DNA of 64,000 bases from Methylocystis sp. Lineage in GTDB: Bacteria > Pseudomonadota > Alphaproteobacteria > Rhizobiales > Beijerinckiaceae. Under the pieces are notes generated by a model, which was not told where the DNA came from, did not search any database, and saw only the letters and a program-made list of their open reading frames with translations. Of the stretch, positions 37,089 through 46,330 are shown piece after piece. The position numbers were made by a program, and so were the translations under genes. Position 1 is the stretch's first letter; the number at the start of each line of letters is the position of its first letter. The DNA lies in NCBI RefSeq assembly GCF_021731785.1, contig NZ_JAKFWS010000016.1, forward strand, positions 62,001 to 126,000, read 5' to 3'.

Positions 37089-38861
37089 CGCCGCCGTAAT
37101 TTCCGGCAGGCGGTTGCGCGTATCCAAGGTCAAATAAATGACGCGGCCAAAGAACTTGTCCTGACTTCTTGGTCCGCTGACATAGATCAGGGCCGTTCCC
37201 GTCAGTTCCTGTCCAAAGACGTCGAAAAGCGTTTGGCGCGCATGGGGTGAGAGCGATTCTATCGCCTCGTCCACGATGACGAAGCGCGGCTTGTGCAGCA
37301 GAACGCGCGCAAAGGCGAGTTGTTGCTGCTCCGTATCCGTCAATTCCTTTTCCCATCGCGCTACCCGATCGAGCCATGGCGCCAAATGTTGAAGATCGAA
37401 GCGCATCAGCGCCGCGACATAGGCTTCCTCGGGGTAGCCGTTCGACGGCGACGGGTAGGATAGAATCGCGCGCAATGAAAGATCGGGTATGTAGGCGCGC
37501 TTCGGGACAAAGAGAACATGTTCCGCCGACGGCAGACGAATGCGTCCGCTCCCGGATGTCCACAATCCCGCCATCGCCTGAAACAGCCGGGTCTTGCCGG
37601 ACCTCGGCTCGCCGACGATGAGAACATGTTGGTCGGGCGCAATCTCGACATGCCCTTCGCTTAAGCTCGTAAGCCCGGCAGGCGAAAGAATGCATAATTC
37701 GTCGAGGACAAGCCGATCGTCGAACGTCTCTTCGAATGAGATGCGACGAGCGTCCAAGCCGTCCTTGTCGATGTCGAGCAAGGCTTGCCGAAAGCCGCCG
37801 ACGCGATGCAGCGTCGCGCGCCAATCGGCAATCGTTCCAGCATTGTCGACGAACCAGCGCAGCGACTGCTGCACTTGCGTGAAAGCCCCCACCGCCATGA
37901 GCAAGCCGCCGAAGGTGAGATTTCCCGCAAAATAAGCGGGGGCGGCGACGATGATGGGCGCGACGATGGTGAACCACCCATATCCAGCCGTGACCCATGT
38001 CAGATTGGTGGTTGCGGTGACAATTCGGCGCAGCACGTCGAGAAGACGATCGAACTCCTGGTGCAGACGATCTTCTTCCAGCTTCTGGCCGCGAGATACG
38101 GCGATCGCCTCGCCATATTCGTTGACATGCATCAGCGCGAAACGCATTTCGGATTCGCGCGCATAGCGTTGGGCGCCGAGCTCGACCAGCGGGCGCCCGA
38201 CACGCCAGCTGGCGAAAGACGCGACGCTTGCATAAAGGAGTGCACACCAAACCATATAGCCCGGAATGACGATCTTTCTGTCCAACGCCTCGAATGTGAC
38301 GCCTTCCGACAGTTCCCACAGCACACCGACGAAACTTATGAGCAGCAAAGTCGCCTGCAGAAGGCCGATTCCCAAATCCGTCGAGACCTCGGCGAGCCGC
38401 TGCGCGTCCGCATGAATGCGTTGGTCCGGGTTGACGCCGATTTCGCCCAGACTCGCGATGCGGAAGCAGCGATGCGATTTCAGCCACTGAAAGAACAGGT
38501 CCCGCGTCAGCCCTTCGCGCAATTTCAGCTTGGCCATCTGCGCCAGCCACGTCTGAGCGACGTTGAGAACTAGCAATGCGCCGGCGATATAGGCAAAAAC
38601 CAAAAGCTGCTCGGTAACGGCGGAGAGCTCCTTTCGCGACAGCGCGTCGTAAAAAGGCTTATTCCAAGCGTTTAGCCGAATCTGGCCATAGGCCGTCGCG
38701 CTGACGATCACGATGATAGCGCCGCCCAGCCAATAGAGCGCGAATCTTTGGCGAGACGCGCGCAGGGCGTCGAGGATCATTTTGAGATGCGGCCATAGAT
38801 CTCCGGCCGCGGTCGTTCGCCGAGCCTTTTCCTCCTGCTGCATGTCGTCTCGATCCGTCAT
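37074..38861 (-). CDS. ABC transporter, SbmA/YddA-like, membrane + ATPase
   Basis: 595 residues from ATG 38861. An ABC exporter-like half: six transmembrane helices (first at about 43-65), with family motifs NAWNKPFYDALSRKE, WRVGRPLVELGAQRYAREGEM-like 'RYARESEMRFALMHVNEYGE', followed by an ATPase domain with Walker A GEPRSGKTRLF and Walker B FVIVDEAIES. The signature region TDTEQQQLAFARVLL lacks the glycines of LSGGQ, so ATP use could be weak. YddA/BacA relatives move peptides or very-long-chain fatty acids; substrate unknown here. Convergent with the ROK gene. Confidence 0.85.
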   Translation of the reverse strand: MTDRDDMQQEEKARRTTAAGDLWPHLKMILDALRASRQRFALYWLGGAIIVIVSATAYGQIRLNAWNKPFYDALSRKELSAVTEQLLVFAYIAGALLVLNVAQTWLAQMAKLKLREGLTRDLFFQWLKSHRCFRIASLGEIGVNPDQRIHADAQRLAEVSTDLGIGLLQATLLLISFVGVLWELSEGVTFEALDRKIVIPGYMVWCALLYASVASFASWRVGRPLVELGAQRYARESEMRFALMHVNEYGEAIAVSRGQKLEEDRLHQEFDRLLDVLRRIVTATTNLTWVTAGYGWFTIVAPIIVAAPAYFAGNLTFGGLLMAVGAFTQVQQSLRWFVDNAGTIADWRATLHRVGGFRQALLDIDKDGLDARRISFEETFDDRLVLDELCILSPAGLTSLSEGHVEIAPDQHVLIVGEPRSGKTRLFQAMAGLWTSGSGRIRLPSAEHVLFVPKRAYIPDLSLRAILSYPSPSNGYPEEAYVAALMRFDLQHLAPWLDRVARWEKELTDTEQQQLAFARVLLHKPRFVIVDEAIESLSPHARQTLFDVFGQELTGTALIYVSGPRSQDKFFGRVIYLTLDTRNRLPEITAASGAP

Positions 38862-39036
38862 CTCGAGGTGTCTCACCCAAGCATTTTACGGCGCTGTCTC
38901 CGACCGTTTCACTCCGTCAGCGGCCGGACGATCTGTTATACAAGCAGTTTAGAACAGATCGTTCCGCTAAGGCGAGGCCCATGTCCGCGCCGATACGGGC
39001 GCCGATAGAAACGACGATAATTATGTGGGCGACGCC

Positions 39037-41166
39037 ATGAGCCGGATGGATTCTCTCCTGCGCACCATGACGCTTGACGAGAAGCTCGGCCAGCTCAACC
39101 TCGTCACGGCCGGGCAGGCCGTCACTGGCCCAATCGTTCCGAGCGAAACGACGCAAGACATTCGCGCTGGCCGGGTTGGCGGCGTCTTCAATCTTTGGGG
39201 GCGCGATGCCGTTGCGTGGACGCAGCGGTTCGCGGTCGAGGAGACTCGATTGGGCGTGCCGCTGATCTTCGGCCTCGACATTCTGCATGGATATCGCACG
39301 ATCTTTCCGATACCGCTTGCGGAAGCCGGCGCTTTCGATCCGCTCTTATGGGAGCGCACGGCGCGCGCTTCGGCGCTCGAGGCGGCGTGCGAGGGCATAC
39401 ATCTAACCTTCGCGCCAATGCTCGACGTCTCCCGCGATCCGCGTTGGGGCCGGATTGCGGAAGGACCGGGCGAAGATCCGTTTGTCGGATCGAAATTCGC
39501 GCAGGCGAAGGTTTTCGGCTTTCAGGGCGAGAGCCTTGGTGGTCGAGGCGCGCTCGCGGCGACCGCCAAGCATTTCTGCGCAGGCGGCGCCGCTACGGCA
39601 GGCCGCGACTATGCGGCTGTCGATGTCTCGGAGCGCATGCTGCACGAAGTCTATCTGCCGCCGTTTCGCGCCGCCGTCGAAGCGGGATGCGCGGCGATCA
39701 TGTCCGCCTTCAACAATGTCAACGGCGTTCCTATGACGTCGCACGACAAGCTGTTGAACGGATATTTGCGGCGCAAACTCGATTTCGACGGCGTCATCAT
39801 GAGCGATTACACGGCGGTCGCGGAGCTCGTCGAGCATGGCGTCGCCGGCAATCTTGTCGAAGCGGCGGCCCTTGCGCTCACTGCGGGCGTCGATATGGAT
39901 ATGGTGAGCGGCGCCTACCTGCGCTGCCTGCCGGAGGCGCTGGCGCGCGGCCTGGTGGCCGAAGCCGACATTGACGCAGCCGTCGCGCGCGTCTTGCGAC
40001 TAAAAGAGCGGCTTGGACTATTCGACGATCCCTATCGGTTCGCGACGCCTGCTGAAGGCGCGCAGGAGGCGCATCGGCAGCTGGCGCTGGACGCCGCCCG
40101 GCGCGCGATCACGTTGCTGTCCAATCACGGCATTTTGCCGCTTGCCGCGGATGTGTGCCGGATCGCCGTCATTGGACCCTTGGCGGATGCGCGCGTGCAG
40201 ATGCTTGGTCCATGGTCGGCGGCCGGGGCGGCTGAAAATTGTGTCACGATCCTCGAAGGGCTCAAGGCCGCCTTGCCGGATTGCGACCTTATTCACTGCG
40301 CGGGCGTCTCGATAGAGTGCGACGACGAGAGGGGTATTGAACTCGCTTGCGTCCTGGCGAAAAGCGCCGATGTCGTCGTGCTCTGCCTGGGAGAATCCGC
40401 CGGCATGAGCGGCGAAGCGGCCTGTCGCGCGACGCCTGGCTTGCCTGGAAAGCAACGCCAGCTTGCGGAAAAGATCATCGCGGTCGGCGCGCCGACGATC
40501 GCGCTCCTTTCTAGCGGGCGCCCATTGACCGCGCCCTGGCTTATCGAGGAAGCGCAGGCTGTGCTCGCCACATGGTTCCTTGGCGATATGGCGGGCCAAG
40601 CCATCGCCGATGTGCTCACGGGCCGTTTTAACCCTTGCGCGCGGCTTGCCGTCACTTGGCCGCGCGATGTCGGGCAGGTTCCGATTTTTTATGCGTCGCG
40701 ATCGACCGGCCGCCCGCCCGACGCAAACAATTTCTACAGCAGCAAATATCTCGATCTTCCTGTCGAGCCGCAATTTCCTTTCGGCCACGGCCTTTCCTAT
40801 GGGCGCGTGACCTTGGCGAATCTTCGCGTCAATCGGCTTGAATTCCAGCGCGGCGATGAGGTCGAGGTGCGCGTCGATGCGCGTAATGAGAGCGAGGTTG
40901 CGACGGAAGAGACGATCTTTCTCTTCCTTCATGACGTCGCGGCGCGTGTCGCGCGCCCGCTGATGGAGTTGAAAGCCTGGGCCAGGGTCGCCTTGGAGCC
41001 CGGTAAAAGCAAGACAGTTGCTTTCACGCTGACCGCAGAAAGTTTCTCCTTTCCAGGCGAGGATATGGAGTTCATGTTCGAGCCCGGCGCTTTCGACATT
41101 CTGGTCGGACTCAGCGCGGACCGGAAAAATTTGTTGACCGGAAGCTTGCGCATGATTTCGACTTAA
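39037..41166 (+). CDS. Glycoside hydrolase family 3 beta-glucosidase
   Basis: 709 residues from ATG 39037 (a GTG four codons earlier is open). BglX-like GH3: (alpha/beta)8 domain with KLGQLNL, GLDILHGYRTIFPIPLAEAG, APMLDVSRDPRWGRIAEGPGEDP, and KHFCAGG; nucleophile Asp in GVIMSDYTAV; alpha/beta sandwich domain (ALLSSGRPLTAPW) and a C-terminal fibronectin-III-like domain. No signal peptide is seen, unlike E. coli BglX, so it should act in the cytoplasm on imported disaccharides. No clear ribosome site. Confidence 0.9.
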   Translation: MSRMDSLLRTMTLDEKLGQLNLVTAGQAVTGPIVPSETTQDIRAGRVGGVFNLWGRDAVAWTQRFAVEETRLGVPLIFGLDILHGYRTIFPIPLAEAGAFDPLLWERTARASALEAACEGIHLTFAPMLDVSRDPRWGRIAEGPGEDPFVGSKFAQAKVFGFQGESLGGRGALAATAKHFCAGGAATAGRDYAAVDVSERMLHEVYLPPFRAAVEAGCAAIMSAFNNVNGVPMTSHDKLLNGYLRRKLDFDGVIMSDYTAVAELVEHGVAGNLVEAAALALTAGVDMDMVSGAYLRCLPEALARGLVAEADIDAAVARVLRLKERLGLFDDPYRFATPAEGAQEAHRQLALDAARRAITLLSNHGILPLAADVCRIAVIGPLADARVQMLGPWSAAGAAENCVTILEGLKAALPDCDLIHCAGVSIECDDERGIELACVLAKSADVVVLCLGESAGMSGEAACRATPGLPGKQRQLAEKIIAVGAPTIALLSSGRPLTAPWLIEEAQAVLATWFLGDMAGQAIADVLTGRFNPCARLAVTWPRDVGQVPIFYASRSTGRPPDANNFYSSKYLDLPVEPQFPFGHGLSYGRVTLANLRVNRLEFQRGDEVEVRVDARNESEVATEETIFLFLHDVAARVARPLMELKAWARVALEPGKSKTVAFTLTAESFSFPGEDMEFMFEPGAFDILVGLSADRKNLLTGSLRMIST

Positions 41167-41184
41167 CGCGCGTTGGAGGCGCAC

Positions 41185-42771
41185 ATGCCGCACGCCTGGT
41201 GGCGAACAGGAACGGTCTATCAAATCTATCCGCGCTCCTTTCAGGACTCGGACGGCGACGGCGTCGGCGATCTCGAGGGCGTGCGGCACCGGCTCGACTA
41301 TCTTGTCTGGCTCGGCGTCGACGCGATCTGGCTCTCGCCCTTCTATCCTTCGCCGATGCATGACTTCGGCTATGACGTCGCCGACTATTGCGAGGTCGAT
41401 CCGCTCTTTGGCTCGCTTGCAGGTTTCGATGCGCTTGTCACGGAGACGCATGTCAAGGGACTGAAGATCATTGTCGATTTCGTTCCAAACCATACGTCCA
41501 ATGTGCATCCCTGGTTTCTAGCGAGCAAGGGCGCGCGTAGCGATCCCAAGCGCGACTGGTATCTTTGGCGCGATCCCGCGCCAAACGGCGGGCCCCCGAA
41601 CAATTGGTTCAGCCATTTCGGCGGCGGCGCCTGGAGCTGGGATGAGCAAACGCAACAATATTATCTGCACTCATTCTTGCCAGAGCAACCCGATCTCAAC
41701 TGGCGCCATCCGCAAGTCCGCGCGGCAATGCATGACGTGCTGCGTTTTTGGCTGCGGCGCGGCGTCGACGGATTTCGCGTCGATGTGATCTCGCATATCG
41801 TCAAGGACGCCGCCTTCCGCGACAATCCCGCCAATCCGAGTTGGACCGGAGAAGGGCCCGACATCATTCGTCTCGCCCAGACCTATTCCTCGGACCAATC
41901 CGAAGTACATGACGTCATCGCCGAGATGCGACGGGTGGTCGATGAATTTGACGATCGCCTGCTGATCGGCGAAATCTATCTGCCGATCGAGAGGCTAGTC
42001 GCCTATTACGGCAAAGAGCTGCAAGGCGTCCATCTCCCGTTCAATTTCCAGCTTCTAGACGCGCGCTGGAACGCCGCCGAGATCGGCCGATTGATCGAGA
42101 AATATGAAGCGGCGCTGCCGCAAGGCGCCTGGCCGAACTGGGTGCTCAGCAATCACGACAGGCCGCGCATTGCGGCGCGCGTCGGCTCGGCGCAGGCGCG
42201 GATCGCCACGATGCTGCTCCTGACGCTTCGCGGCACGCCGACGCTCTATTACGGCGATGAAATCGGGATCGGCCATGTCGATATTCCGGCGGATCGCGTG
42301 CGGGACCCTTGGGCGAAGCGCGAGCCGGATCTCGGCGTCGGCCGTGATCCGTCTAGAACACCCATGCAATGGGACGCCGGGCAATTCGCGGGATTTTCGA
42401 CGCGCGAACCTTGGCTGCCGCTGACGCCAGACCGCGAGACACGCAACGTCGCGACAATGCGCGACGAAAATTCATCGATCCTCGCCTTGACGCGAAAGCT
42501 GCTCCATTACAGGCGCGAACGTGCCCCGCTCAACAAGGGCGAATGGCGTCTCTTGTGCTCTAGCGATGACATTCTCGCCTACGAGCGTGTTTCTGGCGAA
42601 GAACGCGCATTCGTGGCGCTCAATTTCTGTAGCGAACCCAGAAGTTGCGCGCTTCCCACGACCGCTGGCGCCAAAATAACGATCTCGACCCATGGCGACC
42701 GCCGCGGTGAAGCCGTCGGAACGGTACTATGCCTTCGCCGCGATGAGGGCGTCCTCCTCACCTCACCATGA
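41185..42771 (+). CDS. GH13 alpha-glucosidase
   Basis: 528 residues; GGAGG five bases before ATG 41185 fixes the start. GH13 of the oligo-1,6-glucosidase/alpha-glucosidase group: VYQIYPRSFQDSDGDGVGDL, IVDFVPNHTS, nucleophile in GFRVDVISH, acid Glu in LLIGEIYLP, and SNHDRPR. TPTLYYGDEIG follows. It cleaves alpha-glucosides to glucose and is cytoplasmic (no signal). Eighteen bases after the GH3 gene, so one transcript. It gives the operon a second route to glucose for the ROK kinase. Confidence 0.92.
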   Translation: MPHAWWRTGTVYQIYPRSFQDSDGDGVGDLEGVRHRLDYLVWLGVDAIWLSPFYPSPMHDFGYDVADYCEVDPLFGSLAGFDALVTETHVKGLKIIVDFVPNHTSNVHPWFLASKGARSDPKRDWYLWRDPAPNGGPPNNWFSHFGGGAWSWDEQTQQYYLHSFLPEQPDLNWRHPQVRAAMHDVLRFWLRRGVDGFRVDVISHIVKDAAFRDNPANPSWTGEGPDIIRLAQTYSSDQSEVHDVIAEMRRVVDEFDDRLLIGEIYLPIERLVAYYGKELQGVHLPFNFQLLDARWNAAEIGRLIEKYEAALPQGAWPNWVLSNHDRPRIAARVGSAQARIATMLLLTLRGTPTLYYGDEIGIGHVDIPADRVRDPWAKREPDLGVGRDPSRTPMQWDAGQFAGFSTREPWLPLTPDRETRNVATMRDENSSILALTRKLLHYRRERAPLNKGEWRLLCSSDDILAYERVSGEERAFVALNFCSEPRSCALPTTAGAKITISTHGDRRGEAVGTVLCLRRDEGVLLTSP

Positions 42772-42799
42772 ACCGCGTTGACCCGCGGTCCATGCGACA

Positions 42800-42915
42800 G
42801 CCCCGCCGGCGATCAGATTGTCAATGAGGATCGGGATGCTTCGCGCGTGCTGTTGAAGCGCCCTGACATCATTATCATCGACCAGCCCACTTCGGCCCTC
42901 GACGAAATGGACGGG
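42800..42915 (+). pseudogene. Remnant of an ABC transporter ATPase
   Basis: One frame reads SRVLLKRPDIIIIDQPTSAL followed by DEMDG, the Walker B and D-loop of an ABC ATPase of the SbmA/YddA kind ('FARVLLxKPDxxxLDEATSALDExD'), preceded by a degraded signature. The Walker-B Glu is replaced by Gln. Neither the start nor the rest of the domain is present, so it is a decayed copy. Confidence 0.6.
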
Positions 42916-43551
42916 TTCGACCATTGTCCATGCCGCTCGCCGGCCGGCGTGTCGATGGGAGAGTAGATGAGTGCAACCTCATCGTCACCAATCACACGCC
43001 CACATTTGTAGGCTTCGAAGATCCACCCCATTTCACGCATACCTAGCGAGGGCTGCCGAACGAGCGGCAGCGACGCCTTTTCATCTTGGGGACTGAAAGG
43101 TTGTTTCGGCGCAGCTTGCAGCCGCTGACCTTTCTCTGGACTTCCTTGCGTAAGAGAGCGTTGCTCGGACATACAGGCGGGCACGATTTCGGGCGCTTCT
43201 CTCCTCACCTCGCGGGTTAAATGGCCTTGGCGGGGTCGTGCTGGCGACAGCGTCAGCTGTCGAAGTAAAGGAGGAGAAGATGCCGAAAACTACCGCATTG
43301 CAACGAAAGAAACTCGTGACAACGGCCGCGCCGACGGCGTGGCGGTGATCCCCGTGAAGCTGAACAAGGCGGCTGTCCGACGATCGAGCGAAAACGTCGC
43401 GAGGCGCTTCCAGAACGGCGTCGGTGATTGAACGCGTCATTGCCTAATGGCCGGGCCGTGTGACCTTCCTGCAACAGCCAACTCAATAAACTTGATGTAT
43501 TAATTACGACGACCTCGACGCGCAAACGCGCCTAGTTCGATAGGACGCCCA
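42916..43551. other. Gene-free stretch
   Basis: About 640 bases with no recognisable gene. A good ribosome site (AGGAGGAGAAG) precedes ATG 43280, but the frame ends after 22 codons; joining the next frame would give about 55 residues (NKAAVRRSSENVARRFQNG). It may be a broken small gene. G+C is uneven. Confidence 0.35.
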
Positions 43552-44298
43552 ATGGAATGGCCCTATAGTTACACAATAGCTATTGCTGGCTTGCCTTTAG
43601 CATTTATCATTTGGATATGGCGGTATTCTGAGGCTCCGCTCGCTAGGCGATTTGAAGTCCTGTTCTTTTTCAGCTTGTTCGTCGGTTCGGTAGCGGCAAC
43701 GACCCGACTCTACAGTCCATCGCAATTCCCATGGCGTTTTCTGGCAAAACCGCCTGTGGAAGCCGTGCAATCGGATCAACGCGCATTTTCCTCGGAACTC
43801 GCCGTCGCCCCGAATAACTCTGGGCCGTCGCTTTCGGAACCCGCGCTGACTTATGCGTCGCCGGAGGCCAGCATTGTTGACAATCGATTTGCATCCAACG
43901 GCCTGTCTGGATTGGATCGATGGACGGCTGTCTATGATATCTCGGCGCATATGGTCTATCTACCCAATGGCGCGGCATTAGAGGCGCACTCGGGCCGAGG
44001 CGCCAATTTGGATGACCCGCGTAACGTCCATAAACGCATGGAGGGCGCCACTCCGCCGCACGTATATGAGCTTGCCGTGAGGGAGAAGCCGTTTCACGGC
44101 GTTCGCGCATTGCGTCTGAAGCCAATCGGGGGCAATGGCTATATCTATGGACGGACAGGTCTCCTCGCGCACACGTATATGCTTGGGCCGAAGGGCGATT
44201 CCAATGGTTGTGTAGTCTTTAAGCGCTACGACGCATTTTTGCAGGCGTTTGAAAGTGGCGAAGTGAAACGTTTGGTGGTCATGGCGCATATAGATTGA
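43552..44298 (+). CDS. DUF2778 (Tlde1-like) membrane protein
   Basis: 248 residues. Two hydrophobic segments at about 9-24 and 37-53 anchor it; the C-terminal domain (about 120-245) is DUF2778: DRWTAVYDISAHMVYLPNG, LEAHSGRG, THPPNVY-like 'ATPPHVYELAVRE', and the catalytic HTYMLGPKGDSNGCVVF with H207 and C220. DUF2778 is the fold of the type VI L,D-transpeptidase effector Tlde1, which attacks peptidoglycan, but in Hyphomicrobiales such proteins are often chromosomal and membrane-bound with no secretion genes nearby. No cognate immunity gene was seen. It could be a cell-wall enzyme or a toxin. Confidence 0.82.
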   Translation: MEWPYSYTIAIAGLPLAFIIWIWRYSEAPLARRFEVLFFFSLFVGSVAATTRLYSPSQFPWRFLAKPPVEAVQSDQRAFSSELAVAPNNSGPSLSEPALTYASPEASIVDNRFASNGLSGLDRWTAVYDISAHMVYLPNGAALEAHSGRGANLDDPRNVHKRMEGATPPHVYELAVREKPFHGVRALRLKPIGGNGYIYGRTGLLAHTYMLGPKGDSNGCVVFKRYDAFLQAFESGEVKRLVVMAHID

Positions 44299-44369
44299 AG
44301 GTTGCGCATGCAGGCATTCAAACAGACTTTTCGAATACTACGACATTTGACCTGAACGCGCGCCAGCTA

Positions 44370-44530
44370 TTGCTGGGGTTTCAATGGGAAGCTGCGCGAC
44401 GAGTGCGTAAACCAGGAAATCTTGTGCAGCCTCCGTCCCACTCTCGATCAGAGGGCGACACTGCACTACTCTCAAATCCGCCGGACCAGAATAGCGGTCA
44501 GGTCAGGGAAGGACGGCGGCATTGGTGTAA
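44370..44530 (+). mobile_element. IS3-family transposase remnant
   Basis: A frame beginning about 44384 reads NGKLRDECVNQEILCSLRPT, which is the conserved 'SFNGKLRDECLNE' block of the IS3-group OrfB integrase near its C-terminus. The remaining sequence (SQIRRTRIAVRSGK) is scrambled and no terminal repeats were seen. The remnant runs into the sorA start. Confidence 0.65.
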
Positions 44531-44533
44531 ATA

Positions 44534-45739
44534 ATGGCGACAAGCAGGCGATCATTTCTGCGGGGCGCTGGCGTCTCCGCGCTCTCTTTGCCGGCCGCGC
44601 GCCGCGCTTTGTCGGCGGAAATCGCGCAGCTGGGCTTCGCCAATGGCGAGAGGACTCTAGTGCGCTATCCAGGGAAGCGCGCGCTAATTGAGCAGACCAT
44701 CAGGCCTCCCCAGCTCGAAACCCCCTGTTCGGTTTTCAACGAAGGCGTGTTGACGCCGAACGACGCGTTTTTCGTTCGATATCACTTGGCGAACATTCCG
44801 CTAGCCATCGACCCAGAAGCTTTTCACCTCGAACTGCGGGGCCATGTCGAGACGTCGCTCTCGTTCTCGCTTGTAGAGCTGAAGCGCAACTTCGAGCCGG
44901 CGGAGATCGTCGCCGTCAACCAATGTTCGGGCAATAGCCGCGGCTTCTTCGAGCCGCGCGTCGCCGGCGGACAATTTGGCCATGGCGCGATGGGCAACGC
45001 CCGATGGCGGGGCGTCGCGCTCAAAACGCTCCTGGAAAAGGCCGGGCCGAAGCCTGGCGCCCGGTCGGTGGCGTTTAACGGACTAGACGGTCCGGTCGCG
45101 CCGGGAACCCCGGACTTCGTCAAGTCGCTGGACGTCGCGCACGCGGGCGACGGCGAAGTGATGGTCGCATACGGCATGAATGGCGAAGATCTTCCATGGC
45201 TGAATGGCTTTCCGCTGCGGCTCGTGGTTCCCGGCTGCTATGGAACCTATTGGGTGAAGCATCTCAACGAGATCGAAGTGCTCGACAAGGATTTTGACGG
45301 CTTCTGGATGTCGAGCGCGTATCGCATCCCGGATAATGACTGCGCCTGCGTGACGCCAGGAGCGCCGAAAGGCGCGACGCGGCCGATCAAGCGGCTCAAT
45401 GTGCGCAGCTTCATTACGAGTCCGGCCGAAAACGCGAAGGTCGCGGCCCATGTCGCCTTCGAGGTCAAGGGAATCGCTTTCGACGGCGGTCATGGCGTCG
45501 AGGCCGTTCTTCTCTCCGCCGATGACGGCGCGAGCTGGATCGCGACTCGGCTCGGCGAAGACCTGGGTCGATATTCCTTTCGAGAATGGCGGAGCGAACT
45601 GTCCCTAAGACCCGGCGTGCATCATTTGAAATGCCGCGCCGTCAATCGCGTCGGCCAGTCGCAGCCCTTGGCGCCCTTATGGAACCACGCCGGCTATATG
45701 CGCAACGTTGTTGAGACGGTTCAGATAGAGGCAGTGTAG
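44534..45739 (+). CDS. sorA: Sulfite dehydrogenase, molybdenum subunit (SorA-like)
   Basis: 401 residues. Tat signal SRRSFLRGAGVSALSLPAA exports the folded Mo-cofactor protein to the periplasm. Sulfite-oxidase fold: AFFVRYHLANIPLAIDP, the molybdenum-ligand Cys in VNQCSGNSRGFFEPRV, GMNGEDLPWLNGFPLRLVVPG, and a C-terminal dimerisation domain ending in HLKCRAVNRVGQSQPL. It oxidises sulfite to sulfate, passing electrons to the cytochrome encoded next. The absence of a sox cluster nearby favours SorA over SoxC. The upstream region is an IS3 remnant, so its promoter may be displaced. Confidence 0.88.
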   Translation: MATSRRSFLRGAGVSALSLPAARRALSAEIAQLGFANGERTLVRYPGKRALIEQTIRPPQLETPCSVFNEGVLTPNDAFFVRYHLANIPLAIDPEAFHLELRGHVETSLSFSLVELKRNFEPAEIVAVNQCSGNSRGFFEPRVAGGQFGHGAMGNARWRGVALKTLLEKAGPKPGARSVAFNGLDGPVAPGTPDFVKSLDVAHAGDGEVMVAYGMNGEDLPWLNGFPLRLVVPGCYGTYWVKHLNEIEVLDKDFDGFWMSSAYRIPDNDCACVTPGAPKGATRPIKRLNVRSFITSPAENAKVAAHVAFEVKGIAFDGGHGVEAVLLSADDGASWIATRLGEDLGRYSFREWRSELSLRPGVHHLKCRAVNRVGQSQPLAPLWNHAGYMRNVVETVQIEAV

Positions 45740-45743
45740 CAAC

Positions 45744-46055
45744 ATGCAGCGCCTCCATAAAGGATTGATGCTGATCGCGACGACGGCGCTTCTCGCGCCC
45801 ACGCTCTGCGCCGCGGAGACGCTCACCTATTCCCTGCCGGAAGAGACCGCGAGGCTGCGCGCCGGATTAGGCCAGGAAACCGTGCAGAAGAATTGCGTCG
45901 CCTGCCATTCCGTCGACTACATCGAGCGCCAGCCGGCCAGGATGGGACGGGCGTTCTGGGATCGCGTCGTGAAAAAAATGATCGAGTCCTATCGCGCCGA
46001 GATCGACGAGGCCGGCGCTGCCGCGATCGTCGATTATCTCGCTGCGACGTATTGA
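45744..46055 (+). CDS. sorB: Cytochrome c subunit of sulfite dehydrogenase (SorB-like)
   Basis: 103 residues, starting four bases after the sorA stop. Signal peptide (GLMLIATTALLAPTLCAAE), one haem motif CVACH in KNCVACHSVDYIERQP, and a possible Met ligand in KKMIESYRAEID or RMGRAF. Size and position fit SorB, the small c-type cytochrome that takes electrons from SorA. It is the last intact gene before a stretch of decayed DNA. Confidence 0.87.
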   Translation: MQRLHKGLMLIATTALLAPTLCAAETLTYSLPEETARLRAGLGQETVQKNCVACHSVDYIERQPARMGRAFWDRVVKKMIESYRAEIDEAGAAAIVDYLAATY

Positions 46056-46059
46056 AGCT

Positions 46060-46165
46060 TCACCGCTCGGCCTTACGCCGCACGGACGCATGCATGGACT
46101 TCGGCAGGCGGTCCAGGATGTTGCGCGCCTTTCGCGTCTTGTCGCGTGCATGCCGAGGGCCGCAG
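46060..46165 (-). mobile_element. Probable IS256-type transposase remnant
   Basis: On the minus strand DKTRKARNILDRLPKSMHAS followed by VRRK resembles the 'HKxRNVxxxLPKxxxxxVRRxL' block of IS256-group transposases. The rest of the gene and inverted repeats are missing. The match is short, so this is a weak call. Confidence 0.4.
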
Positions 46166-46330
46166 GACGGCGCCGCGTCGCTTTCCATCATCTCGGCGAG
46201 CGCCTCTATCCCCGAGGCATGGCAGAAGCATTCGAAGCTCGCCGTCATATTCGCCAACGCCTGAGCCGTCATGGCTCTCGCGGGAATCGCCGTCCCCAGC
46301 AAATTTAGCGGTCCGCATCGCAACCGATTA

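Noticed and set aside
36883-38550. 555-codon minus-strand open frame overlapping the ABC transporter
   Set aside because: Out of frame with the transporter, composition Arg/Ser-rich, no domain: a shadow of the real gene.
40018-41508. 496-codon minus-strand open frame across GH3 and GH13
   Set aside because: Runs opposite two clear glycosidases and shows no domain.
43280-43430. Small gene with a good ribosome site at 43280
   Set aside because: The frame closes after 22 codons; joining to the next frame is speculative, so it is only noted in the gene-free stretch.
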